Below are positions 52,221-60,167 of a stretch of 64,000 bases of DNA, piece by piece. Both the position numbers and the translations under genes were made by a program. The notes under the pieces are model-generated. The model saw nothing but the letters and a program-made list of their open reading frames with translations, did no database searches and was not told the DNA's origin. The first letter of the stretch is position 1. Each line of letters starts with the position of its first letter. Source of the DNA: Thermogemmatispora sp042408965 (lineage in GTDB: Bacteria > Chloroflexota > Ktedonobacteria > Ktedonobacterales > Ktedonobacteraceae); NCBI GenBank assembly GCA_042408965.1, contig JBHOQN010000072.1, forward strand, positions 28,277 through 92,276, read 5' to 3'.

Positions 52221-53987
52221 TCAGGTGGTATGCTCCACTCTGGCAGCCGCGCCAGCTTCGCCGCTTCCCTCCAGGCCAAGCTGCTTGAGGGCCTGCTCGC
52301 GCAGCACGAACTTCTGCACCTTGCCGCTGGCCGTCATGGGGAAGGTGTCGCTGAAGAGAACGTAGCGCGGGATCTTCTGATGGCTGATCTGCCCGCGGCA
52401 GAAGGCGCGCAGCTCCTCGGCGCTGACCTCCATCCCCTCGCGCAGCCGGATCACGGCCGCAATCTCCTCGCCGAAGAAGCGATCGGGCACGCCGATCACC
52501 TGGGCATCGGCCACCGCCGGATGGTGGAGCAGGAACTCCTCGATCTCCGCCGGATAGATATTCTCTCCGCCGCGAATGATCATCTCCTTCAGGCGCCCGA
52601 CGATGCGCACGTAGCCGCGCTCATCCATCGTCGCCAGGTCGCCGGTATGCAGCCAGCCCTCGGCATCGATGGTCTCGGCAGTCTTCTCGGGCATCCGGTA
52701 GTAGCCCTGCATCACCAGGTAGCCGCGGCAGCACAGCTCGCCGCGGGTATTGCAGGGCACCACCTGGCCACTGGCAGGATCGACGATCTTCACATCGGTG
52801 TAGGGCAGCGGCTGGCCCACCGTGGCCGCCTTCAGCTCAAAGGAGTCCTGCGGCAGGGTCTGCGTGATGACCGGCGACGATTCGGTCTGCCCATAGACGA
52901 TGGTCACATCGGCCCCCATCTTCTCCTTGACCATCTCCATGAGGTAGAGAGGAACAGGCGCACCACCACAGGTGACAACGCGCAGCGAGGAGAGATCGTA
53001 GCGCTCGAAGTCAGGATGCTGCATCATGGCCAGCAGCATCGTGGGCACAGCCCCCAGGGTGGTGCAGCGCTCGCTGCTGACGATCTGCAGAGCCTTGAGC
53101 GGGTCAAAGGCCAGCATGGGGATATGCGTCGTGCCCATGTAGAGACAGCCCAGCGCGGCCAGCACACAGCCGCCGGTGTGGAAGAAGGGCATGGGATTGC
53201 AGGTGCGATCGCCGGGAAGCCCCGCGGAGCGGCGCACAAAGAGCATGGCGTTGTTGAGGATGTTACGGTGCGTGAGGAGGGCCCCCTTGGGAAAGCCCGT
53301 GGTGCCAGAGGTGTACTGGATCTGCGCGATATCGCCAGGTGCCACGCTGGCCTGGCGCGCGCGCAGCTCCTCGGCGGGCAGGGCTGCGCCGGCTGCCACA
53401 ACCTCCTGAAAGAGGGCCGGCCGCCAGCCGCTCTCCTGCTGCAGGGCCGCGGGCGTCGGGCCGATCAGGCAGGTGTAGCGCAGCAGGGGAAGGCGCTCGC
53501 TACGCACCTCGCCAGGCTGTGCGCCGGGTGTCACCAGCGCGTGCACCGTTGCGAGGCAGTCGTGATCGCGAATGCGCGCCATGAAGAAGAGCGCCGCGAC
53601 ATCGCCCTGGCGTAGCACGTACTCCAGCTCGCGCGCGCGTACCACAGGGTTGACCGTGACCAGCACCAGACCAGCTTTGGCGGCGGCCATCTCGAGGAGC
53701 AGCCATTCGGGAAGATTGACCGCCCAGACAGCGATATGGGCGCCTTTCTCGAAGCCCAGGGCCAGCAGTCCCCGCGCCACCTGATCTGCGCGCTGGCGAA
53801 ACTCACGATAGGTCCAGCGGATATCGAGGGCTCCTCCATACTCAGGATAGCCGCTGTAGACGACGGCCTCACAGGTGGGCAGCTCCTCAGCACGGTGATC
53901 CAGCAGGTCGCCAACCGTCATGTTCAGCAGGGGTATCTCTGCAGGTTCAGCCTGCCAGTATGAGAGACCATCAGCGGTCATGCCCAT
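52221..53987 (-). CDS. AMP-dependent acyl-CoA synthetase
   Basis: 588 residues from ATG 53987 with AGGAGG seven bases upstream. Adenylation motifs: IQYTSGTTGFPKGALLTH (P-loop), YGQTESSPV (A5), a GELCCRGYLVMQGYY/GWLHTGDLATMDERGYVRIVGR core, and catalytic Lys in MTASGKVQKFVLR. Activates a fatty or other carboxylic acid to its CoA ester. It stands in a lipid-related stretch: a PaaI thioesterase on the same strand and the MaoC-SDR genes opposite. Chain length cannot be told. Confidence 0.93.
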   Translation of the reverse strand: MGMTADGLSYWQAEPAEIPLLNMTVGDLLDHRAEELPTCEAVVYSGYPEYGGALDIRWTYREFRQRADQVARGLLALGFEKGAHIAVWAVNLPEWLLLEMAAAKAGLVLVTVNPVVRARELEYVLRQGDVAALFFMARIRDHDCLATVHALVTPGAQPGEVRSERLPLLRYTCLIGPTPAALQQESGWRPALFQEVVAAGAALPAEELRARQASVAPGDIAQIQYTSGTTGFPKGALLTHRNILNNAMLFVRRSAGLPGDRTCNPMPFFHTGGCVLAALGCLYMGTTHIPMLAFDPLKALQIVSSERCTTLGAVPTMLLAMMQHPDFERYDLSSLRVVTCGGAPVPLYLMEMVKEKMGADVTIVYGQTESSPVITQTLPQDSFELKAATVGQPLPYTDVKIVDPASGQVVPCNTRGELCCRGYLVMQGYYRMPEKTAETIDAEGWLHTGDLATMDERGYVRIVGRLKEMIIRGGENIYPAEIEEFLLHHPAVADAQVIGVPDRFFGEEIAAVIRLREGMEVSAEELRAFCRGQISHQKIPRYVLFSDTFPMTASGKVQKFVLREQALKQLGLEGSGEAGAAARVEHTT

Positions 53988-54185
53988 AACATGTCCTCCT
54001 GGCAATACTAGCGGAGGCGGGCGCCCCACGACGCTGCGTAGCACCGCCCGGCAGCGCGCCACGGCACCTGCGCCGCGCCCATCGACCATCCCGCCCGACA
54101 ATATACAGACCTGCATCATCGACCACTACGGATCTGCTGCTAGCGTACCCAGCCAGGCCGTGACTGTCAAGCCATGCTCGTCAGA

Positions 54186-54653
54186 TCAATCTACGCCCGC
54201 CTGGCTTTGCAGCAAGGGATTGCTGGCCTCAGGCGCCCGGGGCACGACGGCCAGTGTACAGCGCGAGACGCAGACAAGCTTCTCCAGCTCGTCGGTGATG
54301 CGAATATCCCAGACCTGCGTCGTGCGTCCGCGATGGATGGGCGTGGCTGTGACTGTCAACTGGCCCGCGCGCTTGGGACGCAGGTGATTGGCGTTGATTT
54401 CAATGCCAAAGGTCATCTGGCGCTCCAGATCGATGTTGAGCGCCGTGCCGATGGAGGCCGCCGTCTCCGCCAGCAGGACGGAGACGCCTCCATGCAAATA
54501 GCCAGCCTGCTGCTTATGCTGCGGGCCAATGGGCATGGTCAGGACCACGCGCTCTCTCTCGGCGCTGACCACGGTAATGTCCAGGGCCTCCCAGAGGGAG
54601 CCGGGACGGGTGTTGTTGAGACGTCGCGTCACTTCTTGATTGGAAAGTTCCAT
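54186..54653 (-). CDS. PaaI/YdiI-type hotdog thioesterase
   Basis: 155 residues with one hotdog domain: QAGYLHGGVSVLLAETAAS (the HGG-x-E/D active-site region), then GIEINANHLRPKRAGQL and GRTTQVWDIRITDELEKLVCVSRCTLAVV. The group hydrolyses aryl- or acyl-CoA esters; DHNA-CoA and phenylacetyl-CoA types are closest by sequence. ATG 54653 has GAGGAAATCC upstream. It is between acyl-CoA synthetase and the EpiD-like gene, all minus strand. Confidence 0.85.
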   Translation of the reverse strand: MELSNQEVTRRLNNTRPGSLWEALDITVVSAERERVVLTMPIGPQHKQQAGYLHGGVSVLLAETAASIGTALNIDLERQMTFGIEINANHLRPKRAGQLTVTATPIHRGRTTQVWDIRITDELEKLVCVSRCTLAVVPRAPEASNPLLQSQAGVD

Positions 54654-54885
54654 ACTGCGGATTTCCTCGCCAGAGCTGTCGCTGCCTCACCTGGCTGATG
54701 CGCCCGGGCTGACTGAAACCAGGACTGAGGCCCGCGCGCCGGGTTGAAGCAGGTCGACAGAACAAGATGAGAATCTCGAACGCCAGCGCAAGGCCGCTGC
54801 CGTCTTGCTCAACATTATAGCCGATGCAAGGACAGGCTGTGGCTGCGTGCGATGGCGAGAGCCGGGACGAGGCGCGACGGTCACG

Positions 54886-55458
54886 TCACCCACGCGCTGC
54901 GAGAATGTGGCTGATATCCTGGCCAATATGGACGATATCGGGGACGACGCACTCCTCGGTGCGGCCGCTGGCAACCTCCAGGGCCATTTCAACCTTGTAC
55001 TTCAAGTAATGACCGTCATCCAGCAGAGTAGCGACATTTCTCTGAGTGACGGGCTTCTCCCACATGCGGCGATTCATGCTGGGATAAAAAATAATGGGAC
55101 AGGCGGCCGCCAGAATGGCTGAGGAGAGCAGATCGTCGGCAATGCCCTGGGCGGCTTTGGCGAGAATGTTGGCGCTGGCTGGCAAAATCAGAAAGATATC
55201 GGCCCAGTCTGTGAGGGAGAGATGCGGCGCTGGAAACTGCTCGCAGTGGCCACCGGTGACGAAGGCCGCGTGGCCAGAGACGGCCAGCACGGCTTCGGGC
55301 TTGAGAAACTGACAGGCGGCCTCTGTCAGGATCACCCGGATATTCCGACAGACCTGCTGGCGGAGATAGACAATATAGCCCGGCAGGTTGACCACGTTGA
55401 TGGCTCCGCTCGCGCCTATCAACAGATGCCCTTGCTCGAGAAAATCGGCAGGCACCAT
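54886..55458 (-). CDS. EpiD/MrsD-like flavoprotein peptidyl-cysteine decarboxylase
   Basis: 190 residues from ATG 55458, whose GGAGGATCGCTG ribosome site rules out the longer frame. The HFCD fold is clear: HLLIGASGAINVVN at 11-24, His79 in APHLSLTDWAD (position of the EpiD active-site His), PASAN at 93-97 and the substrate clamp YPSMNRRMW at 125-133, followed by EVASGR, which corresponds to EISSGR of EpiD. LanD proteins oxidatively decarboxylate a C-terminal Cys of a peptide. A 63-codon gene whose last residue is Cys lies upstream (55762-55953). PPC decarboxylase (CoaC) is the alternative, but CoaC is usually fused to CoaB. Confidence 0.8.
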   Translation of the reverse strand: MVPADFLEQGHLLIGASGAINVVNLPGYIVYLRQQVCRNIRVILTEAACQFLKPEAVLAVSGHAAFVTGGHCEQFPAPHLSLTDWADIFLILPASANILAKAAQGIADDLLSSAILAAACPIIFYPSMNRRMWEKPVTQRNVATLLDDGHYLKYKVEMALEVASGRTEECVVPDIVHIGQDISHILAARG

Positions 55459-55761
55459 CAGCGATCCTCCAGTGGGAATATAGGGGAAACATGGCAGCAA
55501 TGGCAGCGACGCCATGCGCAGACCACCGCCTCGACCGCTTCCAGGATGAGGCAGCGGCGATCCCATCTGCGAGTACAGAGAAGGTAGAGCAGGGCGGCCA
55601 CGTCGGCATCGCGCGTCAGACGTCAGAGCGCCGCCAGTGATCCGCCGGGGCACTCCGAATGAGGCTGGACCTCCAGCCGCTCCGCTCGCTGCCAGTACCC
55701 TCTCCTTCTGCCAGGCCGCAGCGGGCTGAGGCGGAAGAAGAAGGCACCGGCTGGATCTGCC
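55459..55761. other. Intergenic region between decarboxylase and peptide gene
   Basis: 303 bases; no convincing gene, hairpin terminator or promoter was found on the minus strand. The N-terminal extension of the decarboxylase frame runs into it but lacks a ribosome site. Confidence 0.35.
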
Positions 55762-55953
55762 TTAGCAGATCGCGGTCATGTAGACGTCAAGCAGCGTCCC
55801 GTAGTCGCTGGGAGTCGACGGATGGCAAGGGAGCATGGCACGAACGTCCTGACCATCGCTCAAGTGAGCAGCCAGCTCCTCGCCGGGCAAAGAGATACGA
55901 TCAGCCTGTCCTGTCTCAAGAGCGGTGTGAATCCTATAATCTTGTTGCTCCAA
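55762..55953 (-). CDS. Candidate RiPP precursor peptide ending in Cys
   Basis: 63 residues from TTG 55953. The AGGAGGGACATCA sequence just upstream is a strong ribosome site, the main reason to trust this small gene. The first 42 residues (rich in Glu, Asp, Ala, Leu; ISLPGEELAAHLSDGQD) look like a leader; from Cys43 follows CHPSTPSDYGTLLDVYMT and the last residue Cys63. The ending MTAIC resembles C-terminal ends that LanD-type enzymes decarboxylate before ring closure to an upstream Thr or Ser. An EpiD-like gene is next on the same strand. No dehydratase or YcaO was found in the window, so a complete RiPP system is unproven. Confidence 0.55.
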   Translation of the reverse strand: MEQQDYRIHTALETGQADRISLPGEELAAHLSDGQDVRAMLPCHPSTPSDYGTLLDVYMTAIC

Positions 55954-56365
55954 TGATGTCCCTCCTTGATGCAGATCAGTATGCCGTCTTCCCGATGATA
56001 GCCATCGCTGGTGAAAAAGCAGCGTAGTCTCCCTGAACAGGTGTGAAGGGTCAGTCTCTTACTACCTGCCTCGGCTCACCAGGAGCAGTACCAACGGGAG
56101 ACCAACCATATTGTCATGAATACAGTATAATCTATTTTCATGCATAGATCCAGCGCTCTGAAGAGCATTTATCAGATGGACCAGAAAGTTTTAATCTGCG
56201 CGAACAGTTACGGTACTACGGTGTTGCTGCTGACGCACGGCGCTCATAGGGGAGACAGGCTGCGGTTGACGGGCCAGCAGGGGCCGGCGCGGAGTTGCCG
56301 CGCTTTCGCCGATGAGTATATACTATCACTGGCTACGTGCCCGATTGCCACAAAAGGAGTGCTGT
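55954..56365. other. Divergent intergenic region
   Basis: 412 bases between the peptide gene (minus) and the MaoC gene (plus). A TATAAT at 56126-56131 faces the MaoC gene; its -35 is uncertain (TTGTCA is too close). A CATACT near the peptide gene could be its -10. No terminator or RNA was seen. Confidence 0.4.
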
Positions 56366-56815
56366 ATGTTCGACCAGAGCAAGATCGGACAGAGTTTTCC
56401 CGCGTTCACCTATCAGGTTGAGCGCTGCAAGATTCACGAACTGAATCTGGCCCTGGGGGACGACAATCCGATCTATCACAGCCGCGAAGCCGCGCAGGCC
56501 GCCGGTTATCCCGACGTGCCGCTTTCACCAACCGCTCCCACGATGTTTGGTTTCTGGGGCAATCCCGATTTCGTCAAGCAGCTGATCGCCATCGGCGTGA
56601 ACGTCATGCGCATTCTGCACGGCGAGGAGGAGTACGAGTATCTGGCCCCGGTCTACGCCGGCGATGTTCTGACGGGCGTGACGACGCTCGTCGAAGGCCG
56701 CTCGCGCCAGAACAAGGATGGCTCTTCGATGGATCTGCTGACCCTGGAGACGCGCTACACCAATCAGCGGGGGCAGGAGGTGCTGAAGGCCCGACAGGTG
56801 CTCATCGTTCGCTAA
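56366..56815 (+). CDS. MaoC-like dehydratase, N-terminal FAS1-type (HadA-like)
   Basis: 149 residues from ATG 56366 after AAAAGGAGTGC. Hotdog fold with FAS1-type dehydratase signature: FTYQVERCKIHELNLALGDDNPIYH, PDVPLSPTAPTMFGFWG, EEEYEYLAPVYAGDVL. It lacks the catalytic Asp-His pair that the next protein has, as in HadA of the mycobacterial HadAB. Probably the substrate-holding half of a heterodimeric (R)-enoyl-CoA/ACP hydratase with the 56842 gene. Confidence 0.85.
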   Translation: MFDQSKIGQSFPAFTYQVERCKIHELNLALGDDNPIYHSREAAQAAGYPDVPLSPTAPTMFGFWGNPDFVKQLIAIGVNVMRILHGEEEYEYLAPVYAGDVLTGVTTLVEGRSRQNKDGSSMDLLTLETRYTNQRGQEVLKARQVLIVR

Positions 56816-56841
56816 GCCCGAGAGACAAAGGAGTTCTACGC

Positions 56842-57294
56842 ATGACAACCGAGGCAACTCTCCCCACGAAGCGCTATTTCGAGGACGTTCAGGTCGGCGA
56901 CGAGATTCCGCGCCTGGTGGCCTCGCCGGTGACCCATCTCCAACTGGTGCGCTACGCCGGCGCTTCGGGCGATTTTAACCCCCTGCACACCGATCCGAAG
57001 ATCGGCGAGATGGTCGGCACGGGCGGGATCATCGCCCATGGCATGCTGATCATGGGCCTGGTGGGGCGCATGCTCAGCGACTACGTGGGGCCGACGGCGC
57101 TGCGCAAGTTCGGCGTGCGCTTCAAAAGCATGACCCGCCTCGACGACGTGATCACCTGTAGCGGCGTCATCAGCGAGAAGTACGAGGTCGACGGCGAGGG
57201 CCGCATTGCCGGCAAAGTGCAGGCCGCCGATCAGAACGGCGATGTCAAGGTCACCGGCACGTTCGTGGCGGCGCTGCCCAGACGCAGCAACTGA
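56842..57294 (+). CDS. MaoC-family enoyl hydratase/dehydratase (HadB-like)
   Basis: 150 residues. YAGASGDFNPLHTDP carries the catalytic Asp and His of hydratase 2 enzymes, followed by GTGGIIAHGMLIMGL. Starts 26 bases after the HadA-like gene with AAAGGAG upstream. The pair plus the SDR at 57378 form a three-gene unit for reversible hydration and 3-keto reduction in fatty-acid metabolism. Confidence 0.9.
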   Translation: MTTEATLPTKRYFEDVQVGDEIPRLVASPVTHLQLVRYAGASGDFNPLHTDPKIGEMVGTGGIIAHGMLIMGLVGRMLSDYVGPTALRKFGVRFKSMTRLDDVITCSGVISEKYEVDGEGRIAGKVQAADQNGDVKVTGTFVAALPRRSN

Positions 57295-57377
57295 GAATCC
57301 CCTGGAGCGCATACAGAGAGCGCGGGTAGGAGAGGAGGCCCACCCGCATCTTTTGCATAGAAAGGACAATGACAGTC

Positions 57378-58205
57378 ATGGGTATGCTTGACGGTAAAGT
57401 CGCGATTGTCACCGGGTCTGGCCGCGGTATCGGCGCCGCGACGGCGAAGCTGCTGGCGGCGGAGGGTGCTGCTGTGGTGGTGAGCGATCTTGATCAGGGG
57501 CCGGCCGATGAGGTGGTGGCGGCCATTCAGGGCGCCGGCGGCCGGGCCGTGGCCCTGGCCGGCGATGTCACCGATCCCGCCTTCCCCGCGCAGTTGATCA
57601 AAACAACGCTCGACAGCTTTGGCGGCCTGGACATCATCGTCAACAACGCTGGCTATACCTGGGACGGCGTCATCCACAAGATGACCGATAAGCAGTGGTA
57701 CGCCATGCTCGAGGTGCACAACACGGCGCCTTTCCGCATCCTGCGCGAGGCCGCGCAGTTCATCCGTGAGGCCGCGCGCCGCGAGCAGGAGGCCAACGGG
57801 CGCGCCAATCCGCGCAAAGTCATCAATGTCTGCTCGGTCTCGGGTCTGCACGGCAACGCCGGCCAGGCCAACTACGCCACCGCCAAGGCCGGCATCGTCG
57901 GCCTGACCAAAACCCTGGCCAAAGAGTGGGGCCGCTACAACGTGGAGGTGAACTGTGCCTGCTTCGGCTTCATCGAGACGCGCCTCACCGCCCCCAAGGA
58001 GGCTGGTGAGAAGATCGAGCGCGAGGGCCAGGAGGTCGAACTGGGCATTCCGGGCCAGATGCGCCAGATGGCCACCCTGCTCATTCCTCTGGGGCGACCG
58101 GGCACGCCGGAGGAGGCCGCCGGGGCGATTCTCTTCCTGGCCTCGCCGCTCTCCAACTACGTCTCCGGCCATGTGCTTGAGGTGACGGGCGGCAGCTCGA
58201 TCTAG
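57378..58205 (+). CDS. Short-chain dehydrogenase/reductase, 3-oxoacyl reductase type
   Basis: 275 residues from ATG 57378; an in-frame ATG at 57369 stands only 2 bases from the AAAGGA site and is less likely. Classical SDR: TGSGRGIG (cofactor loop), NNAG, catalytic Ser in CSVSG and YxxxK in NYATAKAG. Ends VTGGSSI. FabG-like reductases interconvert 3-oxo and 3-hydroxyacyl chains. Gene order MaoC-MaoC-SDR suggests one metabolic block. Confidence 0.9.
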   Translation: MGMLDGKVAIVTGSGRGIGAATAKLLAAEGAAVVVSDLDQGPADEVVAAIQGAGGRAVALAGDVTDPAFPAQLIKTTLDSFGGLDIIVNNAGYTWDGVIHKMTDKQWYAMLEVHNTAPFRILREAAQFIREAARREQEANGRANPRKVINVCSVSGLHGNAGQANYATAKAGIVGLTKTLAKEWGRYNVEVNCACFGFIETRLTAPKEAGEKIEREGQEVELGIPGQMRQMATLLIPLGRPGTPEEAAGAILFLASPLSNYVSGHVLEVTGGSSI

Positions 58206-58504
58206 CTCTGCCTGACCCCTGGTTCCGATGCGCTCCGCCCCCTGTCATCGGTCGACATCCGTACCTGCTGGCAACTGCGTCTCGCTAGAGTCCGTCTGCG
58301 CACTCAGCCACTCTGGCGGCGCGCCGCCAGCAGGCGGAGCCGCAGACTGGACTTCCTGACCAAAATCTGGCATACTATACGCTAACCTGGCGGAGACCCC
58401 CGCCGTGCAGACAGAACGGCCGGGGTCACACACCAGTACAGCAATCCCGAAGGCGTTGAAGGGGAGAGTACGCCGACATCCACGCAAGGAAGAAAGGCAG
58501 GTAG
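58206..58504. other. Intergenic region and promoter of the pheST leader
   Basis: 299 bases. TGGACT (58348-58353) and CATACT (58371-58376) with a 17-base spacer form a candidate promoter for the T-box transcript. No gene in either strand. Confidence 0.4.
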
Positions 58505-58911
58505 CTGCCCCGCTCGCGTCCGGCCAACACAGGACAGAAGAAGGCAGGGCCGGTACAGGCGAGCGCGGGCAGGCAGAGAGAAAAGGCCACCGGCTGCGAG
58601 CCTTTTCGCCTTTCGGTCGCGCGGAAGTTCACCCTGGAGCTGGCTGCTGAAGGCCTGGCAGGACGCGCCGCGTCCCCTGGAGAGTAGGCAGCCCCGGCCC
58701 GTCCCCGTTAGCGGACGAACCGAGTGGGATGATGGCCTGCTCAGCCTGGCGCTGCTTTGCTGAAGTCGACCAGCAGGCTGGCATGGCAGATGGGTCGCCA
58801 TCATCCAAGACGGGTGGTACCACGGAGCTTGATGCTGACGGGCGTGGTTCGTCATGCCCCTGCAGAACCGGCAGACTTCGTCCCAGGAGACGAAGGTCTG
58901 GCCGGTTTTTT
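58505..58911 (+). ncRNA. T-box riboswitch (Phe) of pheST
   Basis: A transcriptional T-box leader. The T-box element GGGTGGTACCACGG is at 58811-58824; its TGGT would pair with the tRNA end ACCA, which needs discriminator A as in tRNA-Phe. In Stem I the distal region GGCTGCGAGCC and an AGAGAG stretch resemble the conserved AG bulge and apical loop, and GAAGTTCACCC places a TTC (58628-58630), a Phe codon followed by A, in the specifier loop. A terminator with T6 ends the leader. The next gene is pheS. The 5' boundary is approximate. Confidence 0.85.
58867..58911 (+). terminator. Terminator of the T-box leader
   Basis: ACCGGC-AGA-CTTCGTC (58867-58882) pairs with GACGAAG-G-TCT-G-GCCGGT (58889-58906) with two bulged G, followed by TTTTTT. 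The left arm overlaps sequences needed for the antiterminator. Confidence 0.85.
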
Positions 58912-59051
58912 GATGGCCTGATGAGCCTGATTGATCTGATTGTCATGATTGCTATGGTTCGAGGTCTGCCTGATCGACCGACTGAGCAGAGCTGGCGCGC
59001 CCGGCCTGAGCGTGCAGTCAGTCGGTCGGCCTATGGAGGTATGGATCGGAT

Positions 59052-60098
59052 ATGATCGAACAACTTGATGCCCTGCTGGCGCAGCTTGATGCCCTGCAGG
59101 AACGAGCCCTGCGCGAGCTGGAGGGTCTCACCAGCTCCGCCGAACTGGAAGACTGGGACATCCGCTATCTGGGACGCCACCGCGGCGAACTGAAGAACTT
59201 CTCTGCCATCATCCCAAAACTCGGCAAAGCTGAACGTCCGCAGGTGGGCCAGAAGATGAACGCTGTCAAGCAGGCCCTGGAGAGCGCCCTGGAGGCCCGG
59301 CGCGCGGCGCTGCACAGCCAGGAGCTGCAGCAGGCCCTGGAGCGCGAACGCCTCGATGTGACGCTGCCGGGCCGCACGCTTCCCGCCGGGCATATGCACC
59401 CCCTGTCGCGCACCATCCTGGAGGTGGCGCGCATCTTCACGCGCATGGGCTTCGAGGTCGCGCAGGGACCCGAGGTTGAGACGGACTACTACAACTTTCA
59501 GGCGCTCAACATTCCAGCGGACCATCCCGCGCGCGATATGCAGGACACCTTCTGGGTGGTGCCGGGAGAGATCCTCCTGCGCACACAGACCTCACCGATG
59601 CAGATCCGCGTGATGCAGACGATCCGGCCGCCAGTGCGCGTTATTGTCCCCGGCAAGGTCTTCCGCCACGAGGCGATCGACGCCTCACACGAGGCGATGT
59701 TCCACCAGATCGAGGGCCTGCTGGTCGACGAGTACTGTACGATGGCCGATCTGAAGGGGAGCCTGGCCCGCTTCGCACGCGAGATGTTCGGCGAGCAGCG
59801 CCGCGTGCGCTTCCGCGGTAGCTACTTCCCCTTCACGGAGCCGAGCGCTGAGGTGGACATCGACTGCATGCTCTGCAACGGCAGCGGCTGCCGTCTCTGC
59901 AAATACAGCGGCTGGCTGGAGATTCTGGGATCGGGGATGGTGCATCCGCGGGTGCTGCGCGAGGTGGGCTACGATCCGCGCAGATATCGCGGCTACGCCT
60001 TCGGCATGGGCGTGGAGCGTATCGCCATGCTGAAGTACGGGATCGGCGAGATTCGCCTCTTCTCCGGCAACGATCTGCGCTTCCTGCGCCAGTTCTAG
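59052..60098 (+). CDS. pheS: Phenylalanyl-tRNA synthetase alpha subunit
   Basis: 348 residues. N-terminal coiled coil (1-85), then the class II catalytic core: motif HPLSRTILEVARIFTRMGFEVAQGPE, DTFWV, TSPMQIRVMQ, KVFRHEAIDASHEAMFHQIEGL (motif 2), and the motif 3 region GFGMGVERI (here AFGMGVERIAMLKYG). It pairs with PheT in a tetramer. The mRNA is controlled by a T-box. ATG 59052 has GGAGG 12 bases upstream, a long distance. Confidence 0.97.
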   Translation: MIEQLDALLAQLDALQERALRELEGLTSSAELEDWDIRYLGRHRGELKNFSAIIPKLGKAERPQVGQKMNAVKQALESALEARRAALHSQELQQALERERLDVTLPGRTLPAGHMHPLSRTILEVARIFTRMGFEVAQGPEVETDYYNFQALNIPADHPARDMQDTFWVVPGEILLRTQTSPMQIRVMQTIRPPVRVIVPGKVFRHEAIDASHEAMFHQIEGLLVDEYCTMADLKGSLARFAREMFGEQRRVRFRGSYFPFTEPSAEVDIDCMLCNGSGCRLCKYSGWLEILGSGMVHPRVLREVGYDPRRYRGYAFGMGVERIAMLKYGIGEIRLFSGNDLRFLRQF

Positions 60099-60167
60099 CC
60101 GGTGAAGCGCTGGATGCAACGCCGGATAGCTCTGTGTTCTCTGCATGAGGAGTAGGAGTCATAGCTG

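Noticed and set aside
55016..55609. 197-codon minus-strand frame across the EpiD-like gene
   Set aside because: Overlaps the motif-bearing frame and is Arg/Ser/Ala-rich without domain.
58670..58700. GGAGAGTAGG as the 5' base of T-box Stem I
   Set aside because: It lies after the specifier TTC, so it belongs to the Stem II/III linker rather than to the start of Stem I.
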